From positions 620,001 through 684,000 of the forward strand of contig CANJKZ010000060.1 in the NCBI GenBank assembly GCA_947471745.1: DNA of 64,000 nucleotides. Direction: 5' to 3'. Positions within the stretch are counted from its first letter, which is position 1, and each line of letters opens with the position of its first letter. The position numbers were made by a program, and so were the translations under genes. Below the pieces are notes generated by a model. It worked only from the letters and a program-made list of their open reading frames with translations, did no database searches and had not been told where the DNA came from. This stretch comes from Closterium sp. Naga37s-1 (taxonomy: Eukaryota > Streptophyta > Zygnematophyceae > Desmidiales > Closteriaceae). Of the stretch, positions 47,356 to 57,408 are shown one piece after another.

Positions 47356-49194
47356 GGATATTTCAGTAAACTCAAATAACCTAAAACGATTGTTGCTTTT
47401 TTCAACTGATATATAATATTATCTTGATATTCGCGGGCTTCTGTTTTGTGGGAGCTCAAGTAGGCTGGAGGAATACAGATAAACTGGTTTGGTAAATGCC
47501 GTGCTCTGGATAAAGAGGCGAATGTTTGATCGGACTGACGATTACTATCCCAGACAACGCCATAAGTACTCATTACGTGGAGTCGCATCATCGCTCGTCG
47601 TGACCAGACCAGGCCACAATAGGATGAGAGGTTCCGTAGGAGCTGCTGGGTCTTAGCGGACTGGCAATGGCATCGGAGAAACCTCGAGATTGCCGACCAC
47701 GGAAGGAACGATCTAGCCGAGCACGATCTAGGGATTGCGTTGCCAAGCAGGTGATGTGGAGTGGAGCGGAGTGGGGTGTAGTAGGGTGAAGTGCGGCTGA
47801 TTCAGGCGGTGTGGAGCGGTTCAGAGCGGGGTGGGGCGGAGGGGAACGTATTGGGGGAAAAAAATGCCCTGCCCAAGACAGTGCAACGCAACCTTACCTC
47901 TCGCGTCGCGGCTTGCCCGGTCGCCTGCCACCGAGAGGTTGCCCCTCTCTGATTTCGCCGCTTCCGTTCCACACCACACGCCTCGTCCGAAATGTCCCCC
48001 CCACCCCCCGCTGACTGGACCGGCTGACCTGATTTTCCCGCTGCCAGGAAGGAGGCGTGGAACGGCAGTGGAAAAATTAGGTCAGCCCGCCCAGTCAGCA
48101 GCGTTTGGCAATGGTTCGCTTGTGGGCAACACTTCAGTGCGCTAGTTTAGTGCCATATTATGGTTACCTGTTCGATTCCTGTCTTCGGGGAAATCTTCGC
48201 TACGGCAGACAGATACACTAAAACGGGTTACATTTTTCGTGATGTCCAGTCCAGTCACATTCCACCGAAATTTGTTGACTGGATTGTGGGCAGACCGTCA
48301 GCTTTTTTCTCGCACCCTGAGGGCGCGGTGCTTTTGAATCAAAGTTCAGAAAACAGGTCGAGCTTGAGCTGGTTACTGAGTTCGTGAATGTCGTAATAGT
48401 CTTCGCAAGAAACCAGGTCAATGTTCGAATACTGACTCGTAAGTCAAGTAACCAGACAGTCAGTCGACCGCGTGTTCAACGTGCATTCGAGCCGTGCTTA
48501 CGAACGTGGTCATCTTAGCAGCTTCACGAACACGACGAAACTTGACGACATCTACAGTTGGTACTACGACAAAGACGTTAGAGCTACTTAGGTTAATCGG
48601 GTAACCTAAATTGATTATCGCGGCTAAACGAGGGTCGATTCTCATTTTTCGATCCTCGATGGTCACATTCTGACCTACCAGAAATCGGCCCCGTGGCTCG
48701 AACCTCGTGAAATCAACTTTTCGACCAATCAATCGAGCTTCCAAAAAGGATAAAATCGAATCAAAAAAGCAAACTTCGGTATTTGCGCCAAATAAACCGC
48801 GCCCTGATTCGCAGGGCTTTGTCTTGAAGCGCCAAGACTGGCGAAACACAAGAGTCCCACTTGTTACAACACTTTCTTTACCTAAAAATACTCCATAAAT
48901 TATGAACAATATCCATAGCCTCTTTCGCTTTAGTGAATAATCTGAACTCTTCGTTAGAGGCACCCTAATCTGTTATTGCGGATATTTGGCTTTCAGCTTT
49001 CAACTCGTCCTTTCTGCTCTGTTACTTCCTCTCCCATTCACTCCACGCGGTTGGGGGTATTGATTAGGAGTTTAGGACTTGCATTAGGTGTGTCCTACAG
49101 CTAGTCTGGGGCTGCTCTTTCCCTAGAAGCTCGTTAGGATTGCTATCACAATCCACATTCTGCTCCGCGTGTAGCAACGCTGCTAACCCTAATA
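47356..49194. other. Divergent intergenic region
   Basis: Lies between the minus-strand kinase and the plus-strand chorismate synthase, so both promoters are here. Contains a strong hairpin at 48011-48098. No gene recognised. Confidence 0.45.
48011..48098. repeat. Long hairpin, about 35-bp arms
   Basis: CTGACTGGACCGGCTGACCT pairs with AGGTCAGCCCGCCCAGTCAG; pairing continues inward with few mismatches through CCGCTGCC and GGCAGTGG. The loop is about 18 bases. It could be a tiny fold-back element or a structured RNA; no coding is seen. Confidence 0.7.
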
Positions 49195-52100
49195 ATGGAG
49201 GCTGCCATTGCGTGCACGACGAGCAGAGCCCTCGCGCCGTTAGTTCGCGGCGGTCCGTCAAGCGCGCCTCGAAGGTCGTTCTTGAAAGGATCAGCTCGGA
49301 ATGACGTCTCGCGAGGCGCGTTTTTCGGGGAAAGCTCGGGCCTTGACGCCGGACAACGATTAATTCGAACCACTCCGAACCGAAGGAATCTGAGTACATT
49401 ATCGAACCATTATTCTAACGTCTCTCGCGATCCTCCATTCCGTAGCTCCAATTCTTGCTTCCGCTTCCGCTTTTTTACTGGCTGTTGACTTTAGAAGTGC
49501 TCCTGTTCCCGCTTCTTGATTGGCGCACGCGTCTTGCTGTTTTTCTCTTCTCAATTCAAAGTAAATGTAATTTCACCCTCTAATCGTTTCTGCTTGATTT
49601 GTCGCCAATTCCAGCTGTCCGCGCGGCGGGTAACACTTTCGGCACCGCATTTCGGGTTACCACATTTGGCGAGTCGCACGGCGGAGGGGTAGGCTGCGTC
49701 GTCGACGGTTGCCCTCCGCGCCTGCCGCTCACAGAGAAGGACCTGCAGGTCGACCTGGACAGGCGGTATGTGACAATGAGGATGAGTTGTAGTTAGGGTT
49801 AAGTTTTATTTTGTACCCTTTTACTCGAAGCACGTCTCTTGCTCACAGAGAAGGACCTCTAGGTCGACCTGGACAGGCGGTATGTGGCAATGCGGATGAG
49901 TTTTAGTTAGTGTGGAGTTCATTTCTTTCACTCGAAGCACGATCTGCCGCTCCAAAAGAAGGACCTCCGGGTCGACCTGCTCTGGCGGCGGTATGTAAAT
50001 TCGAAACGGCTTCGAGATGTGCTTTTCACAATGCTCCAGTGAAGCCTTGTTGGGGTCCCTGTGTTTTGATGGGTGGGAACACGTCTACCGCTCACAGAGA
50101 AAGACCTTTAGGTCGACCTGGACAGGTGGTAAGCGCGGCCCGGCCGTGGCATTGCGGATGGATTCTCGTTGAGCGTAAATCTCTTTGTTTTGTGGTCTGT
50201 TCGTTTGTTTGTTCTGTCTTGTATGCTGTCTCCTAGTTCTCCCCTTTTCGCTTACCCCGCCTCTCGCTAACTTCTTCTCCTACCAGTCGGCCAGTCCAGT
50301 CCCGCATCACCACCCCTCGCAAGGAGACAGACACGTGCCGGTTGAATTCGCATGTCAAATCACCTCAAACCTTCCGTTTCCTACCTCTCCCCCCCTTTCT
50401 CTTGACCCCCCCCTCCTCCCCTCCCCCCCCCCCCCCACCCCCCCACCACCTTCTCTCCCTTCTCCTTCTGGCAGTCGGCCAGGCCAGTCGCGAATCACCA
50501 CACCCCGCAAGGAGACAGACACGTGCCGGATTCTGTCAGGCACTGCTGAAGGTACGTCGTTATTGTTCTTTCCTTCCTCCTGTCTCTCCTTACTCCTCTC
50601 ACCCTCCTCACTCTCCTCACTCTCTTTCGCCCCCCCCTCACTCTCCTCCTCGCCCTCCTCACTCTCCTCGCTCTCCTCACTCTCCTCACTTCCCTCACTC
50701 TTCTCATTCTCCCTACTCTATCCTATCCTCTCTTCTCACCTTCTCAATCTTCTCATTTTCCTCACTCACAGAAATCTTTTCACTCCCTTGTCCCTCCTCA
50801 CTCTCCTGTCTCTCCTCCTCGCTCTCCCCACTCTCTTCACTCTCCTCTCCTCTTCCCCGGTCATTGTTTGCAGGGGTGACGCTTGGAACGCCAATCGCGG
50901 TTCTCGTGCCAAACCAAGACCAGAGGGGAGGGGTGAGTGGAAGAGATGAAAGGAGGGAGACGGGTGAGTGGAAGAGACGAAAGGAGGGAGACGGGTGAGT
51001 GGAAGAGACGAAAGGAGGGAGACGGGTGAGTGGAAGAGACGAAAGGAGGGAGGGGGTTGGGTGGAAGAGAGGAGCAGGGGGGGAAGGGGTGAGTGGAAGT
51101 GAGGAGGAGCAGAGGGGGAAAGGGTGTGTTGAAGAGAGGAGCAGGGGGGGAAAGGGTGTGTTGAGGAGAGGAGCAGGGGGAAGGGGTGTGTTGAAGAGAG
51201 GAGCAAAGGGGGAAAGGGGTAGGTGAAATTTGCTTGTTTCTTTTGACACTGTAAATCCCACGAATTTCTCATCATCATTCCCAACCGCGTGTAGTGAGTC
51301 GATTTCCACTTTTATCCCCCCACTTTTATCCCCCCACTTTTATCCCCCCACTTTTCCCACGAAAATCGACTCCCACGAATTTCTCATCATCATTCCCAGC
51401 CTCCCAACTTTTATCCCCCCACCACCGTCATCTCCCATCCCTCATCCCCCTTCTACCAACCCCCATCGCTTTCAGGACTATTCTGAGATTGCAGTGGCTT
51501 ACCGTCCTTCAACCAACTCCCATCCCCTTGCACCGCGCCCCACCCCTTTACAGGACTACTCTGAAATTGCAGTGGCTTACCGCCCTTCCCACGCCGATGC
51601 AACTTACGACTTCAAGTACGGCGTGCGGGCCATTCAGGTGAGGAGGAGGAGGGATGAAGAGTCAGACGACAAAATGCTTACCCGTTTCTCAATCCGCTGT
51701 GCTGTGAACTACATGTTTTTTACATATGTCAGCTCGAGCCACCAACGAGCACGTACCGTTATTCCTTCAAAACTCCCTCCCCCCACCCCCCGCCCCGTCT
51801 CCCTGTTTCCCTTCCCTCTCCCCCCCTCCCATTCCCCCTCCCTCCCCTGTACTTTTCCACTCTTCCCCCACTTCCCCCCCTCTCCAAACCTCACAACACC
51901 CTCCCCCCCACAATCAGGGCGGATGCAGGTCATCGGCTCATGAAACCAGTGAAAGCATTTCGTTTCTCCCTCAAACACTTCCCCAGCTTCCCCTCCCCCT
52001 CCCTTCTCTCCCTCCTCCCGCAAACCTCACAACACCCTCCCCCCCACAATCAGGGCGGAGGCCGGTCATCAGCTCGTGAAACCAGTGAGCTCGTTTCGTT

Positions 52101-53385
52101 TCCCCCTCAAACACTCCCCAGCTTCCTCTCCCTCCCCTCTCTCCCACACAATCAGGGCGGAGGCCGGTCATCAGCTCGCGAAACTATTGGCCGAGTGGCG
52201 GCTGGTGCAATTGCCAAGAAGCTTCTGGCCCTCCACTCAGGCACCGATGTAAGCTGCTGTTGTCTGTGTTCGTGAGTTTTTTATTCGACCTTTTGGCCGG
52301 CATGGCTTGTCTTATCTGTGTTGATGCTTTTGCCAGCTGCTCGCGTCTGTGCCTCAATCACATGCCCCATGTTGTCCTGCAAGGGTCTATCTCTCTGCAC
52401 CTCTCATCTCACCTTCTCCTCCGGTCGACTTTAGAGTCGACTAAAAAGTTGTCTCAAGTTCACCTTGTTGTCCTGCCAGGGTCTATCATGTTGTTCTCTA
52501 CACCTCTCATCTCACCTTCTCCTCCGAGGTGACTTTTGAGTCGACTCAAACTTCACCTCAATCAAATGCCCCATGTTGTCCTGCCAGGGTCTATCATGTT
52601 GTTCTCTCTACACCTCTCACCTTCTCCTGCGGTCGACTTTAGAGTCGACAAAAAAGTTGTCTCAAGTTCACCATGTTGTCCTGCCCGCCAGGGTCGATCT
52701 CTCTACACATTTCATCTCACCTTCTCCTCCGGTCACCCTCCCCGCTCGTCCCTTTCTGTCTCTTGCTAGGTGCTCTCGTTTGTGTCTTACGAGCACCATG
52801 TGGACAGGGCAGGTCCACATGGTGCTCATGGTGCTCTCGTTTGTGTCTTACGAGCACCATGTGGACCTGCCCTGCCAGAGGATGCTTTTGAGACGTCTCA
52901 AAAGTTGCCAGAGGATGCTATCGACCTCTTCCTTAAAGCCCTCCACCCCCTCTTCTCTTTGATTCCCCTCCCCCCTCCTCTTCCCCCCTGTCACCAGGTG
53001 CTCGCGTTTGTGTCACAAGTGCACCACGTGGACCTGCCAGAGGATGCTATCGACCTCGATACAGTCACACTGGACCAGGTGGGAATACAGCTTAGTGGCA
53101 AGTTCGTTCAGTGCAAGGTGAATAGGCAACAAGATCAGCCACTTCATCACTTCATGCTGCTATGTGAAGTCCATCCCCTCTTGATGAGGGGTTATTCCCT
53201 TCTCTCCCTTTCTAACTTTCCTTCACGTTGAAGGTTAAGGCAACATAGTGCGTTGCGCCCATGCAGACGACTTTTGAGACGTCTCAAAAGTCATAGTGCG
53301 TTGCCCCCATGGAGCTGAGCAGTGGCCGGAAAAAACCGATTGAAGCCATTGATGCTGTGAGGGTGAAGTGAATCGCAAGCCCAAC

Positions 53386-53429
<44 letters not shown>

Positions 53430-54347
53430 CCCTCCTCTCCCTTCCCGCCGTCAGGTTGAGGCCAACATCGTGCGTTGCCCCGATGCTGCCATTGCAGAGC
53501 GGATGATCGATGCCATTGATGCTGTGAGGGTGAAGGGTGATTCGTGTGGTGGCGTGGTGACCTGCGTGGCCAGGAACGTTCCCCGGGTGAGATGGGGTGT
53601 TGATGGGTGAAGAGTGGGGGTGAAAGGAGGTGGAGAAGGGTGGGGATGAAGGGGTGGTAGAGAGCGAATGATCGATGCGATTGATGCTGTGAGGGTGAAG
53701 GGGGACTCGTGCGGTGGCGTGGTGACCTGCGTGGCCAGGAACGTTCCCCGGGTGAGCTGAGATGGGTGTGGAGTGGAGGTGGGTGGAGACTGAGAATGGT
53801 GGAGGTGTAAAGGTGGGGGTGAATGGTGGAGGTTTTGTAAAAATGGGAAACGGTGGAGGTGTTAGGGTGGGGGTGAAGGTGGAGGTGTGGTGAGCTCTCA
53901 ACAATCCAGCGTGGCAAAGAACGATATGATTGGGTTGGGCTTGGTTGGGTTGGAACGAGTGTGATTTATTATATACCAACCAACCAGACCTGGCATGTCT
54001 CTCGCCGTTCTATTTCCCCCGCAACCGCCTCCCCCTCCCTCCCACCAGGGTCTGGGCTCGCCTGTGTTTGACAAGCTGGAAGCAGAGCTGGCTTGGGTGC
54101 TCACGCCTCTCGACATTGTCCTTCCCTCCTTCCCCCCTGTCCTCTTCCCTCTTTCGTTGCTCCCTTGTCCTCTTCCTTCCCCCCTCTCCCCACCAGGGGC
54201 TGGGCTCGCCTGTGTTTGACAAGCTGGAAGCAGAGCTAGCCCGAGCGCTAATGTCTCTTCCCGCCACCAAGGGGTTCGAGATTGGGAGTGGTTTCTCAGG
54301 TATGCTTCCAAAGCAGCTTCTAGAAGTTTTTTCTCAGACATGGTTCT

Positions 54348-54397
<50 letters not shown>

Positions 54398-57300
54398 TTC
54401 TCCAAGGGTTTTAAGGCTGAACGCTTGCTTTTGATTTTTTTCCTGGTTTTTGATGTTCTGCTTTTGATATTCCTCAAAAGTTAAGCAGTGAGCCCAACTT
54501 CGCACCCACGGCTCGCTCGGCCTGTTTCCTTTCATATGGCCTCCATGCATCCGCCCACCTCTCGTACTCCCTTGCAGGTCCGCGCATGCTAGGCAGTGAG
54601 CACGGTGATGAGTTGTACGTGGCTGCAGATGGGGCCATGCCATCCGCACTCACTCCCTGTTCAAAAATCCACCATTATCCAACCCCTCGCTCTTCACCCA
54701 CCACCCCCTTACAGGCACGCGCATGCTAGGCAGTGAGCGCAATGGCGAGTTCTACGTGGCTCCTGATGGGGCCATCCGCACGCGCACCACTCGCTCGGGG
54801 GGCATTCAAGGAGGCATTCTGCACCCTTCACCATGACGAACCTTCTTCTCTCCCTGCGTCCGCTCCCTCCCACCCCGGACACGCGCATGCTAGGCAGTGA
54901 GCACAATGACGAGTCCTACGTGGCTCCAGACGCGACCATCCCCACTCATTCCCTGTTCCATGAACCACCATCTTTTGCTCCCCCCCCCTCCCTCCCCCGC
55001 CAACACCCGATGCAGGCACGCGCATGCCAGGCAGTGAGCACAACGACGAGTTCTACGTTGCTCCAGACGGTGCCATTCGCACACGCACCAACCGCGCGGG
55101 GGGGATTCGGCACCTTCTTCTCTTCTCTCCCTGCCTCCCCTCCCTTCCACCCCAGGCACGCGCATGTTGGGCAGCGAGCACAGCGACGAGTTTTATGTTG
55201 CCCCAGATGGGGCTATCCGCACTCGCACCAACCGCTCAGCTCACTTCTGACATACGGCCCTCATTCACCCATCCCATCCATCTCTCATTCTCTCTTCTGC
55301 AGGCACGCGCATGCTGGGAAGCGAGCACAACGATGATTTCTACATTGCCCCAGATGGGGCTATCCGCACTCGCACCAACCGCTCAGCTGCTTCCTGTGAT
55401 ATCGCCTGTTTCCCCCTCTCCCTCCCCTTCCTGCAGGCACGCGCATGTTGGGAAGCGAGCACAATGACGAGTTTTATGTTGCCCCCGATGGTGCGATTCG
55501 CACTCGCACCAACCGCTCGGGGGGCATTCAGGGAGGCATCTCCAATGGGGAGAACATTGTGGTGCGCGTGGCGTTCAAGCCTACTTCCACCATCACGGTG
55601 AGTGTGGATTGAATCGCAGTCAGTGCCAGGCTGGTACAACAGAGTAGGCGTCCAAACGGGGAGAACATAGTCGTGCGCGTGGCGCTCAAACGGGGAGAAC
55701 ATCGTCGTGCGCGTCCACCATCACGGTGAGTGTGGATTGGAGCACGCTCTCTTGACTCATACAGACTGGTTCAAGCACCAGCTGAGCATTCAGGGACATT
55801 AAGGGAGGCATCTCGAACAGTGACTTGTGACGGCGTGGTGGAGACTCACTATGCTCACTCACCCCCAAAGTGTAAGGCTTCTTGATCAATCTCTGTTCAT
55901 CTTTTCCCCCTTTTCCCCTTCTTTGCAACCCAACAGAGGAGTCAGCGCACGGTGACTCGGGAGGGTGTTGAGACACGGGACTGGACTGAAACACCCCAAC
56001 TCTGTTTAGGTTGATTTTGAGAATTCTCGAAATTAACCTCAACAAAAACATAATCCACTTCACTTTTCATCAAGGCCCCTGGACTGGACTGATACACCCC
56101 AATCCCTCCCTTCCCCACTCCGCCCCCCTCGCCCTGACCCCCTCTACTCTCCCCTCCCTCTCTCTGCACCTCAACAGAGGAGTCAGCGCACGGTGATTCA
56201 AGAGGGTGTGGAGACAGAGCTTAAGGCATGTGGTGTTCACTGTGCTAAACGATAAGACATAAAATAAGGCTTCTTAACTCATCAACTCCCCCCACCCTTC
56301 CCCCTTCCGCTCCCTCACCCTGCACGCCAACAGAGGAGTCAGCGCACGGTGACTCGCGAGGGCGTGGAGACAGAGCTCAAGGCACGTGGGATTCGCTTCC
56401 CTTTGCTGAACATGAAGGAATAACATGAAGCTTCTTACCTCATCAACTCCCTCCTCGCCGCTCCTTTCTTTCCCTGCATCCCATCAGAGGAGTCAGCGCA
56501 CCGTGACCAGGGAGGGCGTGGAGACAGAGCTCAAGGCGCGTGGCCGGCACGACCCCTGTGTGGTCCCCAGAGGTGGGTTGCGGTGCCCAGAGGTGGGATG
56601 CGGTGCCCAGAGGTCGGTTGTGGTGCCCAGAGGTGGGTTGCGGTGTCCAAAGGTGGGTCGCCGTGTTCATAGGTGGGTGGCGGAGGCAATTTTTCTGGGC
56701 CTAGAAGTGGGTGTTTTCTGGGAAAACATTAGCTTGTCAAGGTTGAAATTATGTGGCTGTTAAAGCCGTATGGATGAAAAGCGATGGTTGCGCTCGTGTG
56801 GCTCAGTGCGACCTGCTACCTGCTGATGCTCTCAGTGTTTTTTGAGAATTCTCAAAAACCACTGGTTGCGCTCGTGTGGCTCAGTGCGACCTGCTGTATG
56901 CCTGCTGATGCTCTCAACGCATCTCCTCCCCTCCTTCCTTTCAGCTGTTTCCATGGTGGAGGCCATGGTGGCGCTAGTTCTGGCGGATCAGCTGCTGCAG
57001 CACGTGGCTCAGTGCGACCTGCTACCGGCTCCCCTCCTATGCATTCCCCTATTCTCTTATTCTTACTCCTCACATCTGCAGCTGTCCCAATGGTGGAAGC
57101 AATGGTGGCCCTAGTTCTCGCGGATCAGCTGCTGCAGCACGTGGCTCAGTGCGACCTCCTCACCTCCCAAGTGTTTTTTCCCTTGCGCTCGTGTTCTGTT
57201 CTCCCCCACTCACCTCTCTCCAGCTGTCCCAATGGTGGAAGCGATGGTTGCCTTAGTTCTCGTGGATCAGCTGCTGCAGCACGTGGCTCAGTGCGACCTG

Positions 57301-57408
57301 CTGCCTGCTGAAGCCCTCGCCCCTGCTGCTGGTGCTGCTGGTGTTACGGGCGGTAACCAGCGGGAAGCTACAGTGATGGAGCAGTCTGCTATGTATAGCG
57401 AGCAATGA
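49195..57408 (+). CDS. Chorismate synthase, plastid precursor
   Basis: Last step of the shikimate pathway: 5-enolpyruvylshikimate 3-phosphate to chorismate with reduced FMN, in plastids. Exons: 49195-49441 (donor tentative), 49615-49765, 50475-50551, 50874-50932, 51554-51637, 52156-52248, 52998-53078, 53455-53586, 54197-54299, 55437-55597, 56488-56572, 57224-57408. They sum to 1458 nt (485 aa) with agreeing phases. Residues 1-82 are a Ser/Arg-rich transit peptide. Signatures in order: [152 protein letters not shown]. Nearly every exon has partial copies or a donor array around it; exon 10 has six 5' copies. Confidence 0.95.
49840..50140 (+). repeat. Three 3' copies of chorismate synthase exon 2
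   Basis: The exon end [13 protein letters not shown] and its donor region GGCGGTATGTG recur at about 49843, 49951 and 50092, all downstream of the complete exon and progressively degenerate. Confidence 0.85.
50282..50345 (+). repeat. 5' copy of chorismate synthase exon 3
   Basis: CCAG|TCGGCCAGTCCAGTCC and onward repeat the acceptor and [14 protein letters not shown] part of exon 3, then diverge, 190 bp before the complete exon. Confidence 0.85.
50933..51060 (+). repeat. 31-bp donor array after chorismate synthase exon 4
   Basis: Four tandem units starting exactly at the splice donor GTGAGTGGAAGAGA(T/C)GAAAG. Any of the four GTGAGT sites could be recognised by the spliceosome; only the first restores the family sequence. 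Confidence 0.9.
51472..51530 (+). repeat. 5' copy of chorismate synthase exon 5
   Basis: CAG|GACTATTCTGAGATTGC repeats the acceptor and [12 protein letters not shown], 78 bp before the complete exon. The distance is a multiple of three and the frame stays open between them. Confidence 0.9.
51910..52095 (+). repeat. Two 5' copies of chorismate synthase exon 6
   Basis: Copies starting ATCAG|GGCGGA(G/T)GC at 51917 and 52054 keep GGGRSSA(R/H)ET and then diverge. The complete exon starts at 52156. Confidence 0.9.
52335..52740 (+). repeat. Intron tandem units of ~110-130 bp with palindromes between
   Basis: Three to four copies of a segment with ATGTTGTCCTGCCAGGGTCT and CATCTCACCTTCTCCTCC. Copies are separated by palindromic or near-palindromic sequences at 52428-52449, 52535-52550 (TTTGAGTCGACTCAAA) and 52633-52654, all with a TCGA centre. 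Confidence 0.9.
52766..52960 (+). repeat. Two 5' copies of chorismate synthase exon 7
   Basis: GTGCTCTCGTTTGTGTCTTA (exon 7 start) occurs at about 52771 and 52830 before the complete exon at 52998. The LPEDAIDL part is itself duplicated around the palindrome at 52885. Confidence 0.85.
52885..52904. repeat. Junction palindrome, ACGT centre, 20 bp perfect
   Basis: CTTTTGAGACGTCTCAAAAG. GCCAGAGGATGC lies directly on both sides, so a coding fragment of exon 7 is duplicated across it. Confidence 0.92.
53230..53380 (+). repeat. Degenerate 5' copies of chorismate synthase exon 8 flanking a palindrome
   Basis: Fragments of exon 8 (CATAGTGCGTTGC..CCCATG and GCCATTGATGCTGTGAGGGT) lie before the complete exon at 53455. 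The first fragment is repeated on either side of a 24-bp perfect palindrome at 53269-53292 with an ACGT centre. Confidence 0.85.
53269..53292. repeat. Junction palindrome, ACGT centre, 24 bp perfect
   Basis: Core TTTTGAGACGTCTCAAAA with three more paired bases on each side. The flanking direct repeat CATAGTGCGTTGC(G/C)CCCATG is about 20 bp. Confidence 0.92.
53389..53426. repeat. Poly-C tract, about 37 bases
   Basis: Unbroken C run in the polypyrimidine tract just before the acceptor of chorismate synthase exon 8. Its length may be unreliable in any assembly. Confidence 0.85.
53660..53760 (+). repeat. 3' copy of chorismate synthase exon 8
   Basis: Repeats from [20 protein letters not shown] to the donor (NVPR|GTGAG) downstream of the complete exon. 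Confidence 0.9.
54043..54095 (+). repeat. 5' copy of chorismate synthase exon 9
   Basis: CACCAG|GGTCTGGGCTCGCC repeats the acceptor and [15 protein letters not shown], about 150 bp before the complete exon. Confidence 0.9.
54346..54394. repeat. (TA)n microsatellite
   Basis: About 23 TA units in intron 9 of chorismate synthase. Confidence 0.9.
54573..55375 (+). repeat. Six tandem 5' copies of chorismate synthase exon 10
   Basis: Copies at about 54578, 54714, 54890, 55015, 55156 and 55303, most behind an intact CAG acceptor; the third lacks it. Each repeats [20 protein letters not shown] or a variant and part of IRTRTNRS, then diverges. The complete exon begins at 55437. Spacing is 120-175 bp. 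Later copies are closer in sequence to the complete exon. Confidence 0.95.
55635..55740 (+). repeat. 3' copies of chorismate synthase exon 10
   Basis: GGGGAGAACAT(A/C)GTCGTGCGCGT occurs twice and CCACCATCACG|GTGAGTGTGG once, downstream of the complete exon. Confidence 0.85.
55931..56405 (+). repeat. Three 5' copies of chorismate synthase exon 11
   Basis: AACAG|AGGAGTCAGCGCACGG occurs at 55937, 56178 and 56334 before the complete exon at 56488. Each keeps [13 protein letters not shown] and part of ELKARG. A weak GAGAATTC palindrome (about 56014-56035) lies between the first two. Confidence 0.9.
56571..56685 (+). repeat. 20-bp donor array after chorismate synthase exon 11
   Basis: About five copies of AGGTGGGTTGCGGTGCCCAG, each reproducing the exon end CCCAGAG|GTGGG. 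The first is the functional donor. Confidence 0.88.
56784..57170 (+). repeat. 5' and internal copies of chorismate synthase exon 12
   Basis: Two long 5' copies at about 56945 and 57085 ([20 protein letters not shown] and similar, up to VAQCDLL) and two short internal fragments at 56786 and 56864 flanking a palindrome. The complete exon starts at 57224. Confidence 0.92.
56839..56858. repeat. Junction palindrome, AATT centre, 20 bp perfect
   Basis: TTTTTGAGAATTCTCAAAAA. On both sides is GGTTGCGCTCGTGTGGCTCA and onward (about 32 bp), followed by a further copy of TGCTGATGCTCTCA. Confidence 0.92.

Noticed and set aside
52428-53292. Palindromes as ordinary transcription-factor or restriction sites
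   Set aside because: They contain SalI, AatII, NarI or EcoRI sites, but conservation extends over 18-24 bp and they lie at duplication junctions inside introns and exons.
55437-55597. Reading the repeated exon starts as mutually exclusive alternative exons
   Set aside because: Upstream copies lack the 3' part and donor of the exon; only the last copy is complete.
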